Source of the DNA: Aridibacter famidurans
Lineage (GTDB): Bacteria > Acidobacteriota > Blastocatellia > Pyrinomonadales > Pyrinomonadaceae
Direction of reading: 5' to 3'
Assembly (NCBI GenBank): GCA_024103495.1
Contig: JAGFIQ010000108.1
Location: 1-64,000, forward strand
DNA length: 64,000 bases
Positions within the stretch are counted from its first letter, which is position 1. Each line of letters opens with the position of its first letter. Position numbers and translations under genes: made by a program. Below are positions 24,295 through 31,547 of the stretch, in pieces. Below the pieces are notes generated by a model, which saw only the letters and a program-made list of their open reading frames with translations, was not told the DNA's origin and did not search any database.

Positions 24295-25476
24295 ATGGAA
24301 TTTAAGATCGAGCAAAGCGCTCTCAAGGAAGAACTGGGGTACGTACAAGGCATCGTCGAAAAGAAGTCCACGATCCCCGTGCTTTCGAACATCCTCATCG
24401 AATCGGTCGGCGAGAACACGATCCGGATAATCGGCACCGACCTTGACGTCACGATCCGCTGCGAGGCGGAAGCCGAGATCATCGAGGGCGGCTCGATGTG
24501 CGTTCAGGCGCGAAAGATCTTCGACGTAGTCAGGCTTCTTCCTGACGAGGCGCTTCACTTCAAGAAGGACGACAACGACTGGGTCAACCTCAAATGCGGT
24601 CAGGCGAAGTACCGTTTCGCGGGAGTTTCCAGGGACCAGTTCCCCGAAGTTCCGGTGTTCAAATCGGCGCCGCTGTCGCTGCCCGCGGCGATCTTCAATC
24701 ACTTCATCGTCAACACGAGTTTCGCGATCACAAACGAGCAGTCGAGGTTCACGCTTTCGGGCGCCAAGTTCATGATCGAAGAAGGCACGGCTAGGATGGT
24801 CACGACCGATGGATACCGTCTGGCCTACATCGACAAGAAGATCGACGGCCTTGCGGATGAAGCGATGGACTCGCTCATACCGAAGAAGGCCCTGATCGAG
24901 CTCGTGAAGATCTCGCGCGGAACGGGCGCCGCGGTCAGTTTCGGCGAGGACCAGAACCACATCTACTTCGAGGTCGACAACCGCCTGCTAATCACCCGTA
25001 AACTCTCGGGAACGTTCCCGAACTACGACATGGTGATCCCGAAGGACAACGACAAGCGAGCCGAGTTCGATTCGAACGAGATGAAGGACGCGGTGGCCCG
25101 TGTGTCGCTGATGGCAGACGAAAGGACTCGGTCGGTAAAGCTCAAGATCAAAGAGAACGAGATCGAAGTTACGGCGCACTCCTCGGAGGAAGGCGAGGCT
25201 GTCGAACGGGTCGATGCAGTTTACGAAGGACCGGAAACCGAGATCGGATTCAATGCGCAGTATCTTCAGGACTTTCTTTCGGTCGCGTCCACTGTCGGGG
25301 CGGAGGCCTCGGAAACGGAGCAGGAAACCGACGGCGAGAAGGTAATGGTCCGGGAGACCGGCGGATCGCCGCTGATCTCGTTCGAGTTCAAGAACAGCAA
25401 CGGCCAGGTGCAGATGCGTATTGCGGGCGAGTCCGACTACGAATACCAGTACGTCGTGATGCCTCTGAGGATATGA
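24295..25476 (+). CDS. dnaN: DNA polymerase III subunit beta (sliding clamp)
   Basis: The ring-shaped clamp tethers DNA polymerase III and other enzymes to DNA. The 393 residues start MEFKIEQSALKEELGYVQGI with KKSTIPVLSNILIES, a typical first domain, and the later domains carry TDGYRLAYIDKKI and NPGTFPNYD-like LSGTFPNYDMVIPKD. The C-terminal YQYVVMPLRI closes the hydrophobic cleft that binds clamp-binding motifs. It is slightly longer than usual because of an acidic insertion (EASETEQETDGEKV) in the third domain. GGAG lies about 10 bases before the ATG. Its place after dnaA is canonical apart from the intervening lipoprotein gene. Confidence 0.97.
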   Translation: MEFKIEQSALKEELGYVQGIVEKKSTIPVLSNILIESVGENTIRIIGTDLDVTIRCEAEAEIIEGGSMCVQARKIFDVVRLLPDEALHFKKDDNDWVNLKCGQAKYRFAGVSRDQFPEVPVFKSAPLSLPAAIFNHFIVNTSFAITNEQSRFTLSGAKFMIEEGTARMVTTDGYRLAYIDKKIDGLADEAMDSLIPKKALIELVKISRGTGAAVSFGEDQNHIYFEVDNRLLITRKLSGTFPNYDMVIPKDNDKRAEFDSNEMKDAVARVSLMADERTRSVKLKIKENEIEVTAHSSEEGEAVERVDAVYEGPETEIGFNAQYLQDFLSVASTVGAEASETEQETDGEKVMVRETGGSPLISFEFKNSNGQVQMRIAGESDYEYQYVVMPLRI

Positions 25477-25510
25477 TCGCGGAGTCCCGGGAAAGGCCTC
25501 CTCTCCTCAT

Positions 25511-26254
25511 ATGAAGCAATGCCCGAAATGCGGTAATACCTACACAGACGAGACGCTCAGTTTCTGTCTTACGGACGGAGCTGTGCTGGACGACCTTAAC
25601 GGTCCTGACACGGAACCGATCCCTGCGGCTGAAACACTTGACAATGCCCGCGTAAAGATAGACATTCCCGACCGTGAACAGACGACTGCCGGCGCGGTTT
25701 CCGGGACGTCAGTCGGGTCCGGGACCGCGCGGAGCGGTGTTAACATTAAGATCGTCGTGGCGATCATCGTCACACTGCTGTTCCTCACCGCCCTTACTTC
25801 CACGGTAGCGGTCTATTTCTTCTTCATCAGTTCTAATGGAAACGCGGGACTTCCGGCGGGTGAAAACAAAAACGACAACCCTGAAGTTGAGGAACTAAAG
25901 CAGAGGATAGAGGAGCTAAGCAACCGGCTCGAGAACGGTTCGGATGCCGACCTGGACCCTGAAGAAGTCCCTCTGCCGATCCCTGAGGAAGAACCGCCGT
26001 ACGACGAGGACCCGGAGTACGACGAAGAGGTCATCAAGCGCGTGAACTCGCCGGGCGACGGGTTTCTCGCACTTCGCGACCGGCCGAGCGCCAGTTCCGG
26101 AGAAAGGCTTGCGAAGATCCCGCACGGCGACATTGTCGTGATGGAAAGCTGTCAGTCGAACACGCAGACGATCGGCGGGAGGACGGGCCGATGGTGCCGC
26201 GTCCGCTGGGAAGGAAGGACCGGATGGGTGTTCGATGTGTGGCTGACGGACTGA
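25511..26254 (+). CDS. Zinc-ribbon, single-span membrane protein with C-terminal SH3b domain
   Basis: This 247-residue protein starts with a short zinc-ribbon-like head (MKQCPKCGNTYTDETLSFCL, Cys4, Cys7, Cys19). It has a membrane span at about residues 78-105, a short coiled coil rich in Glu (EVEELKQRIEELSNRL), an acidic/proline linker, and an SH3b domain at the end (FLALRDRPSASSGERLAKIP to the final GWVFDVWLTD). The head would face the cytoplasm and the SH3b domain the periplasm, where SH3b domains often bind peptidoglycan. It follows dnaN by 34 bases but its function is probably unrelated. The role is inferred from domains only. Confidence 0.85.
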   Translation: MKQCPKCGNTYTDETLSFCLTDGAVLDDLNGPDTEPIPAAETLDNARVKIDIPDREQTTAGAVSGTSVGSGTARSGVNIKIVVAIIVTLLFLTALTSTVAVYFFFISSNGNAGLPAGENKNDNPEVEELKQRIEELSNRLENGSDADLDPEEVPLPIPEEEPPYDEDPEYDEEVIKRVNSPGDGFLALRDRPSASSGERLAKIPHGDIVVMESCQSNTQTIGGRTGRWCRVRWEGRTGWVFDVWLTD

Positions 26255-26299
26255 ACATTGACCAGGGACCAGGGACCAAGGAACATGGATCAATGAGGA

Positions 26300-26416
26300 G
26301 CGCCATCGGCCCGACATGTTACTAGCAATTCGCGTCCGCCCGGATGTATGAAGCAGATCGATAACCGCCAGCCACCGACATCATTCTGAATCCGAGCCGC
26401 GTTAGCGTCGGCACCG
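26300..26416 (-). repeat. Foldback-type intergenic repeat, minus-strand copy
   Basis: Read on the minus strand, this stretch contains GCTAACGCGGCTC near its start and GCTAGTAACATGTCG followed by an imperfect hairpin at its end. The copy at 26778 has the same two blocks in the same order on the plus strand. The two copies flank the 101-aa gene in inverted orientation. Confidence 0.6.
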
Positions 26417-26426
26417 CATTGGCAAA

Positions 26427-26732
26427 ATGGATACAGACAAATATTGGACCGGCTTAGCCGATGTAGTCTCCGATTACATTCCTTCGAATGCGAAAGGAGC
26501 CATCTATCGAGTCTTGACGTTTTCAGAGAGTTACGACGAGTTCGTGGAAAAGGTAAGGACAATATTGAAGAAATCCGGCGACATTCTACTCGTGATCGAA
26601 GAGCCTGAACTCCTTAAAGATTTTCTGACTCATGACTTCGTATCTGACGATCATGAGATCTGGGACCTGATGGAACAAGCGGCAAAGAAGCCCCAGGATG
26701 TGGTTTGTGGCGACTTGGAACTGTATCGATGA
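26427..26732 (+). CDS. Small acidic protein, 101 aa, enclosed by inverted repeats
   Basis: The predicted protein MDTDKYWTGLADVVSDYIP and onwards is soluble and acidic, with helix-rich segments (YDEFVEKVRTILKKSGDILL, ELLKDFLTHDFVSDDHEIW) and a single Cys near the end (DVVCGDLELYR). I do not recognise the family. The size, acidity and isolated setting between repeats recall immunity or cassette-type genes, but nothing proves this. No ribosome site stands out before the ATG. It is flanked by inverted copies of one repeat, so it may have been carried in with them. Confidence 0.55.
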   Translation: MDTDKYWTGLADVVSDYIPSNAKGAIYRVLTFSESYDEFVEKVRTILKKSGDILLVIEEPELLKDFLTHDFVSDDHEIWDLMEQAAKKPQDVVCGDLELYR

Positions 26733-26777
26733 CAGGTCCGGAATTCGATCAGGTTTGAGGCAGGATCGAGACTCATA

Positions 26778-26880
26778 CCGCCGCTAACGCGGCTCAACTA
26801 TGTATTCCGATCACTCCCCACACTGCGCCTTCGGCTCGTGTGGGGCTAGTAATATGACGTCCGCTTCGCGGACTCCAAGG
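26778..26880 (+). repeat. Foldback-type intergenic repeat, plus-strand copy
   Basis: GCTAACGCGGCTC (26784-26796) is followed by a strong hairpin, CCCCACAC with GTGTGGGG around a TTCG-containing loop, then GCTAGTAATATGACG and a second hairpin GTCCGCTTCGCGGAC. It lies between the 101-aa gene and a convergent glycosyltransferase gene. Confidence 0.65.
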
Positions 26881-26929
26881 ATGCACCCAGACGAATACTT
26901 GACCTTCGTCACTTCTAGACTATCAGTCC

Positions 26930-28051
26930 TCAGTCCTCCGCAGACAGTAGCTCCGTGTAAAGCGTCTTCAGGCTCATCATCATTCGGTCGATCGAATAGT
27001 TCCCTTCGGCAAAGTCCCCCGCTTCTCTTGCCCGTTTCTCTCTGAGTTTCCTGCTCTTGATCAGCGAAAGCAGCTTGTTCGCGAGCTCCTCTTCGTCGCC
27101 TCGCATAAAGATCTCCGCGCGCTTTCCTCCGTCCGTCATCTCTGCCAGAAGGTCTGTGTCCGAAACGACCGAAGGAAGGCCGAGCATCATGGCCTCCGCT
27201 ACCGAAAGCGGCGCCGATCCGTTATCTGCCGAATAAACGAACAGGTCCATCGAAGAAAGCACACGGTCCGAATCCGCGATGTCGGTGACGAAGAGAACGC
27301 GGTCTCCTATCCCGGCCTCGTCGCAAAATTCAGCGCATTGCGCCAGCACGAACTCTCCATCTTCACCGACGGATCCGGCAAACACGAATCTCGCCTTCTC
27401 GTGCTTGTCCATCACCCTCGGAAGAGCCCGGCAGACCGTCATATGGTCGATCCCGGAAGAATCAAACGGCGCCCTCATCCCTATAAGAATGTGATCGTCG
27501 TTCAACCCGAGTTCTTTCCGGAACGTCCCTCCGTGTGACGTGAGCCTGCCGCGATCGATGCCGGGGGGTACGAAGAAGAAGTTCTTTCGGGTGTCGATAC
27601 CGGACACTCTCAGCATCGCGAAGGCGGCCCGAGTCGGAAGCAGGACGGCGTCCGATATCCTGGCTGCCGATTTGAGGCCGAACCTGTCGGAGACCTCCGG
27701 CTTATCGAAGTGCTGGTCCTGGAGATGGAGGATTCGCTTCAATGGGCCGCCCGCGACGGAAGCTATCCTTGCGAGAAACGCTTCGCCGACTCCGAACGCG
27801 TGGACGATCTCGATCTTCTGGTCGCGGATAACGTTTCGGAGACAGTACGCGCTGTTGAGGTCGAGCGAAGACTCACTTTCAAGCCTGTAGAACGCAGATG
27901 CGTGCAGTTCGAAGGCGTCTTCAAGTTCTCCGGGACCAAAGGCGGCAACGGAAACGTCAAGCCCGAATCGCCGGGCGTTCCGGCATATGTCGAGCGCGAG
28001 CGTTCCCGAGTCCCTTTCGTCGGGCCTGAAAAGGATCAGAAGTACTCTCAT
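26930..28051 (-). CDS. Glycosyltransferase of the GT-B/GT4 type
   Basis: This 373-residue protein has the two-domain layout of GT4-type enzymes. The N-terminal domain starts MRVLLILFRPDERDSGTLAL, and FVPPGIDRGRL marks the domain boundary. The C-terminal domain has ILIGMRAPFDSSGI and SMDLFVYSADNGSAPLSVAE, where the usual ExxxxxxxxE signature is partly altered (SADNGSAPLSVAEA). Enzymes of this type add sugars from nucleotide donors to lipids or polysaccharides on the cytoplasmic side of the inner membrane. It is not in a polysaccharide cluster. A three-copy repeat family lies upstream. The acceptor is unknown. Confidence 0.82.
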   Translation of the reverse strand: MRVLLILFRPDERDSGTLALDICRNARRFGLDVSVAAFGPGELEDAFELHASAFYRLESESSLDLNSAYCLRNVIRDQKIEIVHAFGVGEAFLARIASVAGGPLKRILHLQDQHFDKPEVSDRFGLKSAARISDAVLLPTRAAFAMLRVSGIDTRKNFFFVPPGIDRGRLTSHGGTFRKELGLNDDHILIGMRAPFDSSGIDHMTVCRALPRVMDKHEKARFVFAGSVGEDGEFVLAQCAEFCDEAGIGDRVLFVTDIADSDRVLSSMDLFVYSADNGSAPLSVAEAMMLGLPSVVSDTDLLAEMTDGGKRAEIFMRGDEEELANKLLSLIKSRKLREKRAREAGDFAEGNYSIDRMMMSLKTLYTELLSAED

Positions 28052-28136
28052 AGGCGCTGTCGGAAGGCGCCAACATCTTAGCGTAACTCGTTTTGAAATT
28101 GTAGGGAGACGTGGAGGCCGTTGAACCGCGATGAAT

Positions 28137-28260
28137 CTTCTTCTTTGCGGAACTTTGAGTCTTCGCGCCTTTGCGGGAACTCCCTTGTCTTAAATCAGCG
28201 AGATCCGATTCGAGAACCAAGACTTTCGCAAAGCCGCCAAGCCGCAAAGTAGCGCAAAGT
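28137..28260 (+). repeat. Foldback repeat (ctttgcgg family), copy A
   Basis: About 124 bases that begin CTTCTTTGCGGAACTTTG and CGCGCCTTTGCGGGAAC and end with CGCAAAGCCGCCAAGCCGCA and AGTAGCGCAAAG. The ends are imperfect inverted repeats of about 45 bases. It ends 4 bases before the stop codon of the SRPBCC gene and could serve as its terminator. Confidence 0.85.
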
Positions 28261-28264
28261 ATAT

Positions 28265-28747
28265 TCATGCTGCGTTGCTAGCAGGAACGAACTTCGGCTG
28301 TAGGATCTCCTCGACCGCCCGGGAGCGGAAATCGAAGATGTAGCGCAGTTCCCGCCTTACATACCAATGCGCGAGGTCGCCGAAAGGCTCTAGCGGCAGG
28401 CGGTACCTGACCCGGTCGGTGATCTTTGTCCTGTCTTTGCCGAGCCCTCTGAACGTGTGGCGATGGATCCACTGGGTGTACGGGCTCTTCAGCGCTTCGT
28501 CTGTGAACGAGAAGGGCGGTTCCCATTCGGAAATAAGGGTCTTCCAAATCATAGGAACGCCGCGGAGTTTCAGACGGTAATCGATCAGCGTTCCTTCGCC
28601 TATCTCGATCGGCTCAGGAGTCGTGATCCGGAAGTTCAGTTCGGGAGGCGTGATGCGCTCTAGATTCCTCGCGTCGGCGAAGAACTCGAATGTTTCTTCG
28701 ATCGGGAGATCGATCACCTGTGTTCTTTCGAGGATGTGTTCTGCCAT
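28265..28747 (-). CDS. SRPBCC-family (START/Bet v 1-like) ligand-binding protein
   Basis: The ATG at 28747 is preferred to a TTG two codons earlier. The 160 residues show the family's signature start (IDLPIEETFEFFADARNLER), ITPPELNFRI, a beta-rich core (GTLIDYRLKLRGVPMIWKTL, FTDEALKSPYTQWIHRHTF) and a long C-terminal helix (YVRRELRYIFDFRSRAVEEI). Proteins of this class hold a hydrophobic ligand in a helix-grip cavity; related genes are annotated as cyclase/dehydrase-like or polyketide-type proteins. The ligand is unknown. The gene is flanked on both sides by copies of one foldback repeat. Confidence 0.87.
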   Translation of the reverse strand: MAEHILERTQVIDLPIEETFEFFADARNLERITPPELNFRITTPEPIEIGEGTLIDYRLKLRGVPMIWKTLISEWEPPFSFTDEALKSPYTQWIHRHTFRGLGKDRTKITDRVRYRLPLEPFGDLAHWYVRRELRYIFDFRSRAVEEILQPKFVPASNAA

Positions 28748-28806
28748 TGACAATTAATTCGCACGGTTCTCATCAGAGGATTCATGAAACCATCTGTTCT
28801 TTAGGT

Positions 28807-28928
28807 TCTTCTTTGCGGAACTTTGCGCCTCAGCGCCTTTGCGGCAGGTCTTCAGTCTTAACGGATAAGCCCGCTAGAAGAAAAAGCGACTCTCGCAAAG
28901 TCGCCAAGCCGCCAAGTGCCGCAAAGAA
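28807..28928 (+). repeat. Foldback repeat (ctttgcgg family), copy B
   Basis: Same element as at 28137: CTTCTTTGCGGAACTTTGCG, GCGCCTTTGCGGCAGGTC, a variable middle, then TCTCGCAAAGTCGCCAAGCC and GCCGCAAAG. The orientation is the same as in the other two copies. Confidence 0.85.
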
Positions 28929-28971
28929 ACCGGAACTAAGTTCTCAAGCGATCTTCGATTCCTTTTGAAAT

Positions 28972-29095
28972 CTTCTTCTTTGCGTAACTTTGCGTCTTAG
29001 CGCCTTTGCGGGAGGTCTTCAGTCTCGGTCAACGGAGCTTTGGGGTGAAACAGGAGACTCTCGCAAAGACGCAAAGCCGCCAAGCACCGCAAAGA
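28972..29095 (+). repeat. Foldback repeat (ctttgcgg family), copy C
   Basis: Third copy, 43 bases after copy B: TTCTTTGCGTAACTTTGCG, GCGCCTTTGCGGGAGGTC, then CTCGCAAAGACGCAAAGCCG and ACCGCAAAG. Copies B and C fill most of the 396-base gap between 28748 and 29143, which holds no gene. Confidence 0.85.
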
Positions 29096-29143
29096 GAAAG
29101 GCTGCCCAGAACGGACAGCCTTGTGATCTTTGACGACAGAGAA

Positions 29144-31018
29144 CTACTCCTCTTCTTCCTTAAGCTCTTCAGCCGCGTCCGGCGGCGGAGGCCCGTCGGC
29201 CGGGAGAGGCTCATTCTCGGCCTTGTTCAGATTGCTGTTCTTGTATCCGTAGAAGAAGTAGATCAGCAGACCTATCGCGAGCCAGATCCCGAACCTTTCC
29301 CAGTTCGTGATCCCGAGCTCCGTCATAAGATACCCGCACGACAGGAGCCCGAGGCAAGGGATCAGCGAAATGTTCTTCCAGAGACTCGCGCCCACGATGC
29401 CAGCCGCAACCAGCAGATAGACCGTCATCGGGATCTTGTGCGAAAGCGCCCTGAGCCAGCTCTCGTCTCCCTCCGGAACCACGCTGAAGAAATCGGAGAA
29501 CATCGTCGGGTTGAAATAATAGACGGTGAAAAGCACCGCGAGAAGCAGCGGCAGAAGGATGAACCTCGAGTTGATATGCGGCACGAACCGCTTCGATCCC
29601 TCGAACTCCTTGTCCTTCACAAGCATGCCCGCGCAGACCAGCACGAACGCGAACAGGGTCCCGATCACCGTCAGGTCCGTAACCTCCTCCAGGTTCATGA
29701 ACAGCGCCGGGATCGCGACGACGAGTCCCGTGATGATCGTCGAGAACCAGGGCGTCTTGAACTTCGGATGGATCGAAGAGAATATCTTCGGCAGAAGGCC
29801 GTCGCGGCTCATCGCCATCCACAGTCTCGGCTGTCCGAGCTGGAAAACCAGGAACACCGTTCCGATGGCGATCACCGCGCTGACCGCGATCACCTGGGCC
29901 ACCCAAGGAATGTTCACGCCTTCCGGACCGAAGACGAACGCCAGCGGATCGCCGACGTTCAGGAACTTGTAGCTGACCATTCCCGTCAGGACCAGCGCCA
30001 GCGCGACATACAGAACGGTACAGATCACAAGCGAGAGGATCATCGCCTTCGGGAGGTCGCGGTGCGGGTCCTTCGCTTCTTCAGCGGTGGTCGCAAGCGC
30101 GTCGAATCCGATGTACGCGAAGAAGACGCCGGCGACGCCCTTCAGGATTCCCTCAACCCCGTTCGGAGCGAACGGCGACCAGTTCTCCGGCTGTACGTAG
30201 TTGAATCCGAGCGAGATCACGAGAAGGATGATCCCTATCTTCAGGATCGTCATCACGTTCGCGGCGAGTTTCGATTCCCGAATTCCTATGAACACGAGCG
30301 TCGTGATGAAGAACGTGATCATCAACGCAGGAAGATCGACCACGACGTGCCAGCCTCCGACGACCGGGGCCGAGTTCCAGGCTGCGTAAGCTTCTACGAC
30401 CCGAGGGGTCAACCCTTCGGAGATCTGCCCGAGCGCGTCGCCGCTCATATTTCGCATAGCCTCGAGCGTCTGGCCCTGCGCTATCGCGCCCTCGATCACC
30501 TTGTGGCTGTCCTCGAAGGTCCTCGAAGCCGTAAGGTAGTCCATCGTGAGGTACGCCGGAATATTGATCCCGTATCCGCGCAACATTCCTGTGAAATAGT
30601 CCGACCAGGAGATCGCCACCGCGATGTTCCCGATCGCGTACTCGACGATCAGGTCCCATCCGATGATCCACGCGATGAGCTCGCCCATCGAAGCGTATGT
30701 ATATGTATATGCCGATCCCGCGATCGGTATCCGCGACGCGAACTCTGCATAGCAGAGCGCGGCGAACCCGCAGGCGATCGCGGAAAAGACGAAGAGAAAT
30801 ATCACCGCCGGTCCGCCGTCGTACGACGCCTGGCCGACCATCGCGAAGATGCCGGCTCCGATGATCGCCGCGATGCCCAGCATCGTCAGGTCGAACAATC
30901 CGAGCGACCTTCTGAGGTGCGTACCGCCTTCCAGTTCGCTGAAATCGTGAGCCGTGAATCCTGCCGCCGCGTCCGCCTTGATCTGCTCGATGGATTTCTT
31001 GCGGAATAGATTTCTCAT
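29144..31018 (-). CDS. APC-superfamily amino acid permease (cationic amino acid transporter type)
   Basis: The 624-residue protein has about 14 hydrophobic segments. The first carries LTMLGIAAIIGAGIFAMVGQ, the helix-breaking GAG motif of APC transporters, and further markers are YAEFASRIPIAGSAYTYTYA and FFAYIGFDALATTAEEAKDP. This pattern is typical of the CAT/YfnA group, which imports amino acids by proton symport or exchange. A soluble loop of about 70 residues sits after helix 4 (SRTFEDSHKVIEGAIAQGQT and on). The C-terminus is acidic and proline-rich. It sits alone, downstream of no biosynthetic operon, so the substrate cannot be inferred. Location: inner membrane. Confidence 0.93.
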   Translation of the reverse strand: MRNLFRKKSIEQIKADAAAGFTAHDFSELEGGTHLRRSLGLFDLTMLGIAAIIGAGIFAMVGQASYDGGPAVIFLFVFSAIACGFAALCYAEFASRIPIAGSAYTYTYASMGELIAWIIGWDLIVEYAIGNIAVAISWSDYFTGMLRGYGINIPAYLTMDYLTASRTFEDSHKVIEGAIAQGQTLEAMRNMSGDALGQISEGLTPRVVEAYAAWNSAPVVGGWHVVVDLPALMITFFITTLVFIGIRESKLAANVMTILKIGIILLVISLGFNYVQPENWSPFAPNGVEGILKGVAGVFFAYIGFDALATTAEEAKDPHRDLPKAMILSLVICTVLYVALALVLTGMVSYKFLNVGDPLAFVFGPEGVNIPWVAQVIAVSAVIAIGTVFLVFQLGQPRLWMAMSRDGLLPKIFSSIHPKFKTPWFSTIITGLVVAIPALFMNLEEVTDLTVIGTLFAFVLVCAGMLVKDKEFEGSKRFVPHINSRFILLPLLLAVLFTVYYFNPTMFSDFFSVVPEGDESWLRALSHKIPMTVYLLVAAGIVGASLWKNISLIPCLGLLSCGYLMTELGITNWERFGIWLAIGLLIYFFYGYKNSNLNKAENEPLPADGPPPPDAAEELKEEEE

Positions 31019-31232
31019 AGTCTTTTCCTTTACGGGTACGAGAGATGTTTCGAAATACGAGGGAGAAACTGTCGGAGAAGCTGAATTTGCCTGTGAATTT
31101 TAACCGAAAACCGTGGAATTGCAACAGATTGGGAAACAAAGACACGTCCTTTCGGACGCCTGCTGACAGTTTAGGCGTGAACGGGTTAGAATTGACGGTA
31201 ACCTCGACAGACACTCGGGAGCACATTTAACG

Positions 31233-31505
31233 ATGGAATGGAAGATCTTTTGGACCGCATTTGCCACACTTTTTCTTGCTGAACTGGGCGACAAGACCCA
31301 GCTAGCCGTCTTCGCGATGACCGCGAAGACCAAGGCGATCGTTTCGGTATTTCTTGGGGCTTCGCTTGCGCTTGTTATCGTTACTCTGCTGGGGGCCCTG
31401 GCGGGAGGGTTCGTTTCTCAGTACATTCCGGCCGAGTGGGTTCAGAGAGTCGCCGCGGTCCTGTTCATCGCGGTCGGAGTCCTTATGCTGTTCGGTAAGA
31501 TCTGA
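31233..31505 (+). CDS. UPF0016/GDT1 (TMEM165-like) cation transporter, single-repeat form
   Basis: The 90 residues form three hydrophobic helices. The first carries ELGDKTQ, the ExGDKT motif of the UPF0016 family, whose members move Mn2+ or Ca2+ out of the cytosol. Most family members have two such repeats. This one has only the first, so it must act as a dimer or with another half encoded elsewhere. No second half is found within the window. No Mn riboswitch of the yybP-ykoY type is apparent in the 214-base upstream gap, which holds no recognisable element. Confidence 0.88.
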   Translation: MEWKIFWTAFATLFLAELGDKTQLAVFAMTAKTKAIVSVFLGASLALVIVTLLGALAGGFVSQYIPAEWVQRVAAVLFIAVGVLMLFGKI

Positions 31506-31547
31506 GGTTTTGGATGAGTTTTCCCTCCTGAAGATCGATCCGCGGAT

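Noticed and set aside
26300-26880. Integron attC sites around the 101-aa gene
   Set aside because: The flanking repeats are inverted, not direct, and the GTTRRRY/RYYYAAC core sites do not fit. No integrase is nearby.
29006-31009. 667-codon open frame on the plus strand opposite the APC permease
   Set aside because: Its translation is dominated by Arg, Asp, Glu and His and has no domain. The minus strand carries a clear 14-helix permease. It is a shadow of GC-rich codon bias.
31100-31232. yybP-ykoY manganese riboswitch before the UPF0016 gene
   Set aside because: Such riboswitches often control this family, but the conserved internal-loop sequences and terminator are not present in this gap.
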